Below are positions 1-10,607 of a stretch of DNA of 64,000 bases, piece by piece. The notes under the pieces are model-generated. The model was given only the letters and a program-made list of their open reading frames with translations. It ran no database searches and was not told where the DNA came from. This DNA is from Dryococelus australis (Eukaryota > Arthropoda > Insecta > Phasmatodea > Phasmatidae): the NCBI GenBank assembly GCA_029891345.1, contig CM057000.1:133784163-133848162 (forward strand). The letters are read 5' to 3'. The stretch's first letter is position 1, and the number at the start of each line of letters is the position of its first letter. The position numbers were made by a program, and so were the translations under genes.

Positions 1-513
1 TTCAAAATGTTAAAAAGTTTAAAACCTATGCAGATAAGCCAAGTTCCGGATTTTATGGGAAGTGTAGCATGATAATAGTTTTCTTTAAGAAACGTTTTAG
101 CTCAAACCAGGCTACTTGTTGAAATAAATTATTTTTAAATTCTTGCGAATCGGTGTTATGTTAAATGTATCGTATTGAAACTAAAAATAAAATATTATGT
201 ATTTCTTTTAAAATGGTTCGATACTTTTGTTAATTTGTAATGTATTTCATTTCACGAAATCATGAATTATAGCGAAGATCTAGAAAAAAAATTTGGCCCG
301 TGAGGACATCGACGAGCCGGTTTGGTTACGAGGCCATACACGACTGGCGTTTGTTAGAGGTCGTACGCTCGGTCTCCGCCGATGCATGAGTTCAAGGGTG
401 GTTTTCAACCCCTATCATAAACAGATGCAGATATGTTATTGCGCGAAGAACGGTGTCATACAAATTAATTATTTAATATTCGCACGAAATACCGTTCAAG
501 TGGTAGACAATTG
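1..513. other. AT-rich sequence with an unrecognised ORF
   Basis: No repeat family or gene is recognised. A 106-codon open frame at 293-613 (+) has no start ATG in good context, no recognisable motif, and runs into the E-type MITE beginning near 514, so it is probably chance. Confidence 0.4.
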
Positions 514-872
514 CATGTTTAATTCATTCACAGTTACTTCACACTTTTCCGAATCACTGCTAAAGTTCTACTTCCAAAGGACAGCGCACCGAATTCGTGC
601 GCACTCAGCGTAACAGTATTCGGTATAAGAACTATTTCTTACTAGGCGCTACAAACACACGTGTTTTCTCGCTGTTTTTTATTCAAATTATTTATAAATG
701 AAGCGTTGTAATTAATAGATAAAATATGAGAAAAAAGTAACTTTCCAGTTCAAGTTAGCGGAAGTATAAAACGCTTGTCAGATATGGCATATGTTGGAAA
801 TAACTAAACACGTCATACATACGGAGATTTTTTCGAAGATTTGATTCAAAAAGGGCGAAGAAACCGCGAATA
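514..872 (-). mobile_element. MITE family E, copy 1
   Basis: The copy begins with TTCATTCACAGTTACTTC and ends with a sequence whose reverse complement is TTCGCGGTTTCTTC, so its ends are imperfect inverted repeats. The interior matches the copies at 30930-31360 and 41657-42532, including a GAATTCGTGCGCACT-like core and a TCTAGGCGCWACAAACACA-like stretch. It has no coding capacity. The superfamily is not certain. Confidence 0.65.
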
Positions 873-2472
873 ATAATAATAAAAAGTCTTTTTTTTTGTG
901 GTGAAGTTAAGGTATTGTCACCTCTTACATTTAACCACTTTGCATAATAAAACATAACATTTATTTTTTTAAAGAAAAATAAATAACACAATGTCACAAA
1001 ACTTAATGTCTGCAATATACTTAGAAAGAGACTTGCATGGAATATATAAGAGCAACTTACATAAAATAAAATAAACCTTAATTGTGAACTCACACGATTA
1101 ACACATGCATGCATACATAAAACCATATACACACCTGACATATATCCATATACATATAATTGTAATATTAATAAAATTAATCTACAAAATAACATTGACT
1201 AGCAAAAGTTCTAAAACTAAAATTTATTTTAAGGATTACTGAAGGACATCAAATCACAGCATATAACAAATTAAAACCGGAAAAATACAAAAAATAATAA
1301 TTAATGTAATACATTAAAAATTATAATAAAAGCGTCTAAAATTATCAGCTACCTAGAAATATACACTAATACGTCTACTCGCACACGCTCATTCACACAT
1401 TTACATACATTAACTACAAATGTAATTAATTAAAAAGTAACATAAGCATCAGAAACATCACTAGTCGCACGGAGCAGAAAGCAAAAAGTTACAGGTATTA
1501 TAAAAGAGGAACCTCCACAATAAATATTTTGTTTGCTTATATCAAACCCACATTTCAAGTTCATTTACATATTTATAGCGTGAGCAAGCTGTTATCACAT
1601 AATTTTTTTTTTAATTTAGTGATTGAAGTTGTATCTCTGGTTTCCTGAGGTAAGCAATTCTAAAGTTTGGTTGCTGTGGCGATGAAAGATGAAGCGAAAA
1701 ATGAGTTGTGTTTTCGGACTAGAAGCTGTTGATTGAAATAACGAGTGTTTGATGCATTGGGCGGTAATAAACGAATCAAAAGTTATCGAGGACATCCTGT
1801 TAAAAATAATTTCTTTAACAAGCAGAACTTGTGCACTGATCGTCGATTTTTTAAATCAAGCCATGAGACTATCAGACTATAAGTAACATTTTCTCGCAGG
1901 CAAAAAATTTATATTGCGTATTTCTTGTATAGTGAGATGTCAAACATAGGAACTTTAATGGTCTCAGGGCGTACAAGTAATAATAACTAATTCACTTACC
2001 GAAACGAGATAATTCATGTTGAGGCATAATAATTTGAGTTACTTAAAGGAATCTTTAAAATCGTTTTATAAAATGTTTTTCAAAATTTCTTAACATTTCT
2101 TAGACTAAGAATAATTTTATGTAGATGTTCTATTTTTAACCGTTCATAATTGTTTGTAATATATATTGTTATAAATAAATCGAGCAGTTTTCGTTTATTA
2201 TATTGGCACATCCCAGAAACACTCAAATGTACAATTTTGGCATGGTATGATGCAAAAAAATATACGGTCTAAAAAACTCGTAGTGTTTCAAACAGCAAAG
2301 GTTTTTCCCGGCATTAGCGTCCTGATTGCTGCAATGTTTTACTCGCTGGCCTGATTGTCATTTCTAATGGCGCGTGCTCTCAGGTTATTGAACTAAGGCC
2401 TGCCTACACCTTATATTTTGATATTTTGTTTAGAGTACTTGCAGTAGTTTTCGCAGCGAATGAATATATTTA
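873..2472. other. No recognised feature; AT-rich
   Basis: AT-rich, with short open frames only. The 146-codon minus frame at 755-1195 is low-complexity, overlaps the E copy and has no domain that I recognise. I see no repeat shared with the rest of the window. Confidence 0.4.
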
Positions 2473-2859
2473 TATACTGTTCACGATGAAATGAACACTT
2501 TTGAAAGACTTGTTTAAGATCTACATGTGTATGCACGTTGCGTATTCTTCCGCACTATGTAAAATTAGCATTGCCATGGCCCTCATCACTTTATTCATGC
2601 GTCGGTCAAATGAAACGGTATAGTTATTAGAAAAGTAAATAAAAAAAAAAAGCCGAAGAAAGCATTTAAATTATTCTCAAATTTTTACCTAACACTTTTT
2701 ATTTGACGTTAAGATATGGAACTACTTTCCATCCATCTTTACCAACTTTACCGGGCATATGTCACTCAGTGCGCCAGTTAAAGTATATGCAGGCAGGGGC
2801 AGTGTCTTTTTTTAAAGGTTGATTTCAAAAGTGCTCACTTTATCGTGAACAGCCTTTAC
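2473..2859 (+). mobile_element. MITE family A, copy 1
   Basis: Ends are CTGTTCACGATGAAATGA at the left and TTTATCGTGAACAGCC at the right, an imperfect inverted repeat. The interior carries the family landmarks in order: AGATCTACATGTGTATGCA, TAAAATTAGCATTGCCATGG, TTATTCATGCGTCGGTCA, CGACGTTAAGATATGGAACT-like and GTCACTCAGTGCGCC. There is no ORF. TA-rich flanks fit a TA target. Confidence 0.8.
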
Positions 2860-4444
2860 CTACACACAGCGTCTTATTATGAATGTGATTTTTAACTTAA
2901 TGGACCCAAAATTTTCATTTTATTTTTCTGTAAATATTGAAGTTAGAATTGGCGTAAAAATAAGTATGACTACATAATTTTCAGTGGATTTGATCGACGA
3001 TTGGATATTAAGTCTATAACAAAAATTAAATATATATATTTACATAATTATACACAGAGTGAAGAAAGAATAAAGTATGCAGGACTCGCGAAAGCGCATC
3101 CAGTGCTGCCTGGAGCTTTTATCATCGTAAGGCCGTTTGTGTGTGAAGCATGAAGTCAAAAGACTGACCTGTACTACCGTACATTTACATTTACCATACT
3201 GCTCATTCTCAACGAGTAATTGCCACAGACTCGAGAGCCAAATTTCATGACGCGAGTTGTAAGTGTCGTTGTCACGTCATAAAAACGTTTTTAGCCATGT
3301 CGCGGTACTTTTGAAACATGCGTGACGTTTTGAAGGCACTAGACATAGCCACATTGCACACTGGATGCCCGTTCATTAAGAATTCTTGTGGGGAAACGTG
3401 TATTTCAAAGACCCTGCATAGCAGTTTTCAAGTTCCAGCTAGACGGCCCCCTTAATTTTATGTTGCTTTGGCAGAATAATGTTTTAGCGACCACGCCAGG
3501 CAGGCAGTGCCAGCTGTGTTTGTTGATGTAGGATGAGGGGGGGGGGGGTAGGGCTGAGCAGTGTGCAGAAGCGTTAAGCGGTATTCACAATAGAGCGTTG
3601 CGACGCTCGAACATAAGCCAGTCAGATCCTTGACGCTAGCGTCGGGGAATAAGGAGAATAACATTTCTGTACTTCATAATAAACTGGCGAAAAACTGAGA
3701 TACATTACTGAAAACATACATTATCGGTTTGCAGAGATACTAATTGGAGTCCAAATTTTTATAAATTTTACTTTTCTTTAGGGGAAAAAAGTATCTTTTC
3801 CGATGCCTGAAGAGTCGTTCATGATATACATCATCATTTTGAGTTTTAATTAATCTAATACTTTAATTAAATGAAAAGTGTATGTCACTAAAAATAACAA
3901 TTTTACTGAATAAATGGCAAGAGACTTCACTGAATTTCGTTCGTTTTCAGCATTTCATTGCAAGCTTCCTTGAAGGATAACAGATGGAAGCACGGTCTGT
4001 GTCTCCGGCGTCAGAACATCGTTCTATTGTGAAAACCGCTTTACCCAACACGTGGTCGATGGAGGGTGTGGGGTGTAGTAGGAGGCTACCCCTATCGCAG
4101 GCTGACGGCTATGCGACCCGCGGGGGGGAGGATCGCAAGTGCCCGCATGCAATCCGACCGGCTCGTTGCACCCTACTGTCAACAGCGAGGAATGCGCCCC
4201 CAGTCTCCAGGCTCGTCTGCTGCCAGCTGCAAACACCTCGCGCACTATCACTAAGGCACACTTGCTACTGGCAGCAGGTGAAATTACTGACGAGCGTTCC
4301 TTTACATACTGATCCCGCTTATCAGTAACTGACGAATGGCGTTGCGGCGTCTGGGTTGGAGGCTATACTTCCAGTTGAAACTACTGACGTGCAGGATGTC
4401 AGCCATGGATAACGTTAAGCTGTTTTTATCTGCAGGAGATGCAG
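2860..4444. other. No recognised feature
   Basis: Contains a short G homopolymer near 3538 and overlapping small open frames at 3984-4328 on both strands, which mirror each other and carry no domain. No repeat family of this window is present. Confidence 0.4.
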
Positions 4445-4470
4445 GTTATATTATATTCAATGTTACTTAA

Positions 4471-6888
4471 CCCTTAACTGGTTTGGTGCGGGTCAGATAG
4501 CTGCTGTGCATATGCTTTCCTTCGTGCAGTTCACATTTTTCCCGCTAGAGTGCTCCGCTTTTCAGTAGCTTCTTTGGTTACCTTCATGTTTCAGGGCCAG
4601 TTGTTAGGTGAGCTGTGGGCTGAGTGGCCAGGTAGTTAATGGGCGTCTGGGTCAGTTAGACCCATACCATACTGTTTATGTTACTTTTTTTCTTATAAAG
4701 TGGCAATTTTCATCCATGTTCGTAAGCGTTTTATTCTTGTGATTAATTTTTATTTTGTAAGCAAACTTAGTCTGGCATTTTGCTTGGAATATTTGACCAA
4801 CTGTGGCTCCTAAATCAAGTAAAAGGACATTGACTGAAGGGGATGAGAAGTTCAATGATGTTGAAAATGATAGTTCCGAGTGCGAGGACAGTCAAGATGA
4901 TAGTGAACACTACACACTCAGTGAACAATCTGAAGATGAAGAAGGAAGTGATGGACTGAACAGTGCTAACAATGTTCGATTCTTCTATGGCAAAGGCAGT
5001 CACCCTTTCAAATGGTCAGCCAATCCCCCACAGCGTCCCAGTTTCAGGACACCTACTCACAATCTTGTCCGGAAATTGCCTGGTACTATAGGCGAAGCAA
5101 GGTAGCTTGATAAAAATTCTAATGAAGAAAGTGCTTGGTCATATGTCTTTAGTCAAAACATGTTAGACGAAATCCTTCAACGCACCAATGAGAAAATACA
5201 GTCTTTTCAAAGCCTCTGGTCAGAAGATATGAGATATCCAGTTAGAGAAATGGATGTGGTTGAACTCAAGGCAACTCTAGGTCTTTGTTATCTTAGTGGA
5301 GCATTCAAAACTGGGCACGACGATATAACTTCACTGTTTGCAGAGACGTCTTTCGTGCAACAGTGTGTCTGAAGAGGTGTCTCTTTCTCTTGAATGTTGT
5401 GAGGCTTGACAATGCACTTGACTGAGAAATTCGTAAGGAAAACGATCCTTTAGCTGCCATTGCTTGTGTCTTCAGTGAACTTGCAGGCTTCTTTCACAGT
5501 TGGCAGTCATGTCTGTATCGACGAAATGTTGGTTGGTTTCAGAGGAAACTGTAAATTCAGAACGCATATGGCAAGTAAACTCAAAAAGTATGGAATAAAA
5601 GTTATGATCTTAGCAGATGCACAAACCAACTACTTTATAACAGTTACATTTATGCCAGAAAGGATTCTGATGGACTTGGACTTGATGAAAAAAATGAAGC
5701 AATTTTCCGAGCCAACCCAAGCTGTTTGAGACTCTCAGCTCCTCTTTTTGGCTCCAACCGGAACATTACAGCAGATAACAGGTTTACATCTGTTGAAATT
5801 GTCCAGATTTTGAAAAATAGTAAGGGTCTCACTTATGTAGGCACGCTTAGGTAGATTAAAAGAGATATCCCATCACAACGTCAAGCCAGTACAACACGCA
5901 CAGAAGGATATTCTCTGTATGGATATACCAAGGACATTACTTTGTTGCCACATGCTCCAAAACGCAGCAAATGTGTTCTGTTGCTCTCCAGCATGCACCA
6001 TAATCCTGAAACCAATGAAGATTCTGGGAAACCAGACATCATTGAATTTTACAACAGCACCAAAGGCGGAGTTGACAGTCTCGATCAGAAATGTGCCTGT
6101 TACTCGGTAGGAAGATGTACCCGGTGATGGCCAATGGCTATATTTTATGCTATGTTGGATATAGCAGGGGTCAACAGTTTCATCATCCATACTTGCATAC
6201 ATCCGGAAAACTGTGAAAAAGTGTTCTTTTAAAAAAAAAAAACTTGGGGCTACAACTTGTCAAGACAAACATGTTGCGTCGTATGTACAATGCTCGATTG
6301 CCGCTTGAACTTCGACAGGTTAACAGCCGAATTGTTGATGTACCAATTCCACCAAAGGGCAACAATGAACCCATTCCAGCTGGGGAAAGAAGACGACTGT
6401 GCTATATCTGCCCTTTCAAAATTGACATAAAAACAAAAGAGTCATGTACAGAGTGTCAGCGGCCAATTTGTGGAAGCTGTTGTGTGAAATACTGCAAAAA
6501 CCGTGACCCAAAGAGATGTGTGCTGAACAAGACGACGCCCCACTTTGAACATGAATGTTTTGTGTCAGGACAATAAAACACTCCCAAAGAGCAAATTGTG
6601 TATATGTGAAATGAGTGAATTTGATGAAAATGTTTTTAAAACGTTAAGGTGATTGAAAGGTTGTTTTACATCCATGTAATATAAATGTATCAATAAAACC
6701 ATTTTTTTCTTTTAGGAATTAAAGTATTTTGTGTTAATATTAAGTTACAATTATAAGATTATAGCTAATAAATGATATCCAATACAATCTATAACTTTTA
6801 CATTATTATTTTACTAAAAAAAAATATATCAATATTTGGGTAAGTTTGACCCACACCATACCACACACGTGACACAAATCTACCATAC
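4471..6888 (+). mobile_element. piggyBac-superfamily DNA transposon, decayed
   Basis: The left end abuts TTAA (4467-4470), the piggyBac target, and starts CCCTTAACTGGTTTGG. A subterminal GGTTTGGTGCGGGTCAGA (4480) is matched in inverted orientation near the right end by a GGTATGGTGTGGGTCAAA-like block (about 6846-6866). A further GGTCAGTTAGACCCATACC block lies at 4651. The right target site reads TAGT, so the duplication has decayed or the end is slightly misplaced. The element lies inside an E-type MITE. Internal coding remnants (4803-6576) encode a PGBD-type transposase. Confidence 0.7.
4803..6576 (+). pseudogene. piggyBac (PGBD4-like) transposase remnant
   Basis: Coding pieces lie in order in different frames: an acidic N-terminal region rich in Glu/Asp/Ser (4803-5105); a helical part ending DVVELKATLGLCYLSGAFK (5160-5372); the core CIDEMLVGFRGNCKFR followed by a DAQTNYF motif (5460-5729); KGGVDSLDQKCACYS (to 6127); and a cysteine-rich C-terminus with CYICPF, CTECQRPICGSCC and KYC (6244-6576). 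In piggyBac transposases the Asp residues of the first, second and third core motifs form the catalytic triad, and all three Asp positions are visible here. The C-terminal zinc finger binds the element ends in this family. Several frame changes and stops separate the pieces, so it is not functional. The N-terminal piece has no ATG at its first codon (GTG). Confidence 0.85.
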
Positions 6889-7124
6889 TAGTGAAGCCCT
6901 GCTGAAGTTATACTTCCGAGATATTCCTCCGCTTCCTGGAAACTAAGCTTAACAAAGCCTAGAAAATTATACCAAAAGAACAGCGCACAGCAATCGTGTG
7001 CGCTCAGTGCAATACAGTTTTGTATAACAAATATTTCTTTCTAGGCATTACCAACATACCTATTTTTCTCCCTATTTATATTCATTGGTCTATTTATAAT
7101 AAATTAAATACCGTAATCTATATA

Positions 7125-7601
7125 TCGTATAAAACAAAGTCGGCCGGCCACGTGTGTGTGTGTATTCGGTAAAGGCTTCTAAATTACTTGATGGATTTTT
7201 ATGTGGATTTCACCATCATTTAGAGAATTTATTGAGGAAGGTTTAGGTGTATAATATATTAATTTCTTATGTAAGAGTAGTAGAGGAATGTTGATTTTTT
7301 AATATCAAGTCGGAAAAAGCCGCTTCGCAGGCGTTACGGCTTACGCTGACTAAACCATAAGAGATACACCAAATTAATGTAGGCCTACTACAGAATTGTA
7401 GATCTCAAAAAGGTCTCCGAAAACTGTCCTCGACAGCTTATGCTTATCTTTTAATCATGACTCACAGTAACAACATTTGCATTTTAAAAAATAGGGGTTC
7501 ACTTACGAAGACTTTTTGAACAACACAGTATTAATACTATGTCAGTTACTTTAACCATTTAGTATATATACTACCCGAGCGAGGCCAGGGCGGGTCACTA
7601 A
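7125..7601 (+). mobile_element. Non-autonomous Helitron-like element
   Basis: The segment interrupts an E-type MITE. It starts with TC after an A, ends with CTAA before a T, and has a potential GC-rich hairpin (CCCGAGC ... GGGCGGG, 7574-7594) just before the end. These are the hallmarks of a Helitron 3' end and of insertion between A and T with no target duplication. There is no coding sequence. An alternative is a short retroelement tail. Confidence 0.5.
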
Positions 7602-7790
7602 TTTATAGATAAAAGATAAGTAAAATTTCTAGATAACCAAAAATAAGGTATTTAATATTTACATAAGTATAAAACGCCTTTGATACGTGATATATTAAGG
7701 AAATAACCAAACATGACATATATGGAGTGATTTTTCATAGGTTTGATTAAAAAAGTGTGAAGAAGCCACTAATATATCATATATGCATTG

Positions 7791-8041
7791 GAGTGAAGAG
7801 ATCTCTGGCGACCCTTAACATCGAGATCTTGAGAGTCGATGAAGGTGAAGCGAGGTGACTAGCACCGGAATGCAAGAGCGAAGGTAAACGGGAGATCACC
7901 GAGAAAACCCGCCGACCAGCGACATCGTCCGCGGCGCGATTGCCACGTGCGAAAAATCCGGGATCGACCCCGACCCTGGAATCTAACACGGTTCGCCTAG
8001 GTGAGAGGCGAGCACTCTGACCACTGCACTACCGCGGCCCC
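7791..8041 (-). mobile_element. tRNA-headed SINE family 1, copy 1
   Basis: Read on the minus strand it begins GGGGCCGCGGTAGTGCAGTG, an A-box-like start, and shares with the other copies the body blocks GGCGGGTTTTCTCGGTGATC and CGAGATGTTAAGGGTCGCC-like text. The B box is poor. It is an old copy. Confidence 0.75.
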
Positions 8042-8716
8042 GTGGAGATGTTGGTGATTCGGTGTGGTGATGGGTTGGGGGGGGGGGGTAGCATGTTCCC
8101 CTCCTACTTTTGCATTAATTAATTCAGTTCAGCTTTTGAAAACCGTTAAAAAGTTATCACGCAAACTATTCTTACAAATCTCCAGTTAAAAGGCAACTAA
8201 GAAGAAATTTGAAACTGCCATGCAATAGGACGAGGCGTTTTGTTTAACGAAATATAATGAAAACATGTTGAAAATTACACTGCCAATCTGAGAACGAAAA
8301 ATTACAGTAGGAATTATAATATTTACGGACTTCACATATTATATAATTCGAACTTGTTTAAGACACTGCGTGTTTTATCTTCACTATAAATATAAAAGAG
8401 GCTTACTTTATTTTTTCTTGGCGTTTCCAATAATTTTGCAGTTTTATGGTAATTTGACAGTTTTTTTTGCGGAGGTATAATTGTCGCATTTTCCTATGAA
8501 ATTCGCACGAACTTTCGAATCCCTAGCTGTATTTGTGAAGCTGTGAATGTGCCGGTGTCTTAGACTGCTAGTTCAATTGTCAGCGTAACGATAGGAAAAA
8601 TGAAAAAAAAATAAAAAATGGCGTAGGATTAAAAATCGTTGCCTCTCCAATTAAAACACCCATTCGTCCTCCCCCCCCCCCCCCCAAATTGACTACATGC
8701 CGTTCACGGTTATTAA
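8042..8716. other. No recognised feature; G and C homopolymers
   Basis: Contains a G tract near 8080 and a C tract near 8671-8685. No shared repeat or ORF with a domain. Confidence 0.4.
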
Positions 8717-9048
8717 GAATGGGATGGACCCGCGCGTCCAAGGTCAAGAAGCGATCGAGCGATACGGGCGACACTAACACGCACTTCTAGCGGCACATCG
8801 CTCCTATGCGCAAGGCGTGCAGTGTTTCCGTCGTGACACTGTACTGTGCAAATTAGATCTGCAACACTGGGGTTTTATTACACGTGATGAAAGACCATAG
8901 ATTAAACTATGCAGTATATTTGTACTTTTCTCGTGCTGCTTCGGAAACTGCATAGGCAAGCTTTCGAAATGTGATATTTGACCATATCCACGACCCCCCC
9001 CCCCCCAAGAATACACTTCATATATATATAAAGTAATGTCCACTACTA
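8717..9048 (+). mobile_element. MITE family D, copy 1 (right part missing)
   Basis: Follows TTAA at 8713-8716 and begins GAATGGGATGGACCCGCGCG. It matches the copy at 20336-20796 through AGCGATACGGGCGACA, GCGCAAGGCGTGCAGTG, TTACACGTGATGAAAGACC and ACTGCATAGGCAAGCTTT. The match stops at the C tract and AATACACTTCATATA near 9040, so the poly-A and right end of the family are absent. Confidence 0.7.
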
Positions 9049-9752
9049 GCATCTGGCATGGGTCACTTAGTTTTATTTACTTGACCTGGCGTTAAGGCAC
9101 TCATATCCGAGTATCTTACTCCAGGTTTTTAAGGCTGGCAATGACAATATGACATAAAATTTGCTGTTATGACGATAGCCAAATTATGGGCGTTAATACT
9201 GCGCTAACAATCCCCCCCCCCAACCTTTTTTTCTTTTGTTTGCTCTTTTTGATCAGAGAAGGGTTTTTATCTATTACGTTAACGGTGATTGTGGATGGAC
9301 GATTTCGCTTGTTATGCTGTCCAAGTCGATTGTGTACGGAGCCTTGCGTCAGAGTGGATGTAGCCGGAAACGCTGAAGTTGTAAAATACTGACACCGTGT
9401 TTATTAAGAAATGAAGCTTATTTTCGGAGAAGTCCGAGATACAGGATACATCGGATATGTCGCATGACTGTGCGGGATAATTCTTGTAGCCCACGGACAC
9501 GGGAAATCCCGTACGGGACAGTTGGGAACCCATAGCGCCGTCCTCAAGAGTGTCAAAAATGGAATGGGGTGATTTGGGCGGCTCTTAAGGCCGATTCCCA
9601 CCCGACATTTCGGATTTATGGAAATTTTGCCATATTCGGAAATACAGTTTTGCATCATGTTTTTCTTTTTTGGAACGACAGGGCACAGAGCATTGCCTAG
9701 TGCATTGTCTGCGGTCAGTAGTTCTTGATTACTGTTGATGCCGTCGACTATG
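9049..9752. other. No recognised feature
   Basis: Short antiparallel open frames (9186-9392 +, 9404-9799 -) without domains. No match to the window's repeat families. Confidence 0.35.
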
Positions 9753-10177
9753 TATAGGCTATTCACGGTCAAATGAGCACTTTTGAAAGCCCTGCTCAAG
9801 ATCTACTTTTATGGACGTTGTTTATTCTTCGGACATATGTAAAATTGGCATGGCCATGGTCCTCATCACTTTATTTACACGTCGGACAAGAGATACCGTG
9901 AAAATATTAGAAAACTAATTATTTTATAAATATGCTCATTTGTACATTTCGAGGCATTAAAAAAGAAATGAAAGCGAATAAAAGACAATTTTATCACGAA
10001 CGGTTACCTGGCACTTTTTAATCGACGTTAAGATATGGAACCACTTCCCATCCATCGTTATCAACTTTACTGGGCGAATGTCACTCAGTGCGCCTCTTAA
10101 AATATTCGCAGATAGGGGCAGTGATATTTTTCAAATGTGGATTTCAAAAGTGCTCACTTTATCGTGAATCGCCTTTA
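9753..10177 (+). mobile_element. MITE family A, copy 2
   Basis: Left end TATAGGCTATTCACGG and right end ATCGTGAATCGCC form inverted repeats. Internal landmarks AGATCTACTTTTATGGACG, GGTCCTCATCACTTTATT, GACGTTAAGATATGGAACC and TCACTCAGTGCGCC match the other A copies. Confidence 0.82.
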
Positions 10178-10382
10178 ATCATCCGCACAAAAAAACTTCG
10201 CGTTTCGCCTCGACGGTTATCAACTAAAAAGTAATAAATATAGTGAAGCTGTGGCAGTCAGATAACATTTGGGAAGCTGCTATTTAAGGTATGTAATGCG
10301 GGAAATTTCGATACACCTTCTGAAATAGAAGCTTTGACCAAATATTGATTAATCCAAGATGGCGGTGGAAATTCGCATTAAC

Positions 10383-10607
10383 ATGGAGGTGTTGAGTGCC
10401 GATGAGGGTGAAATGACGTGAGCGTGGAGCAGCGCCAGGAATGCAAAGACGGGGGGGGGGGGGCAGGGGGGGAGATCCCCGAGAAAACCCATCCAACGGC
10501 GGCATCGTCCGGCGCGATTCCCACGCGCGAAACCCCGCCGGGAATCGATTCCCGGTTCGCCTAGATGGGAGGCGAGTAGTCTAACCACCACACCACCGCG
10601 GTCTCCC
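10383..10607 (-). mobile_element. SINE family 1, copy 2
   Basis: On the minus strand it starts at the GACCGCGGTGGTGTGGTGG head, followed by GGCGAACCGGG text, GCCGCCGTTGGATGGGTTTT and CTCATCGGCACTCAACACC. The body contains a G homopolymer near 10451. Confidence 0.75.

Larger units (their letters stand above)
4445..7772 (-). mobile_element. MITE family E, copy 2, split by two later insertions
   Basis: A short E-type terminus lies at 4445-4470. The body resumes at about 6893 with the family stretch GAAGCCCTGCTGAAG and a GATATTCCTCCGC segment, is interrupted again at 7125-7601, and finishes with GTGTGAAGAAGCCACTAAT near 7772. The first gap holds a piggyBac element and the second a Helitron-like element, so E is the oldest layer. 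Comparison with uninterrupted copies (30930-31360) supports the order. Confidence 0.55.

Noticed and set aside
4803-5105. A host acidic protein gene
   Set aside because: The frame is the N-terminal piece of the piggyBac transposase, with later pieces following in order.
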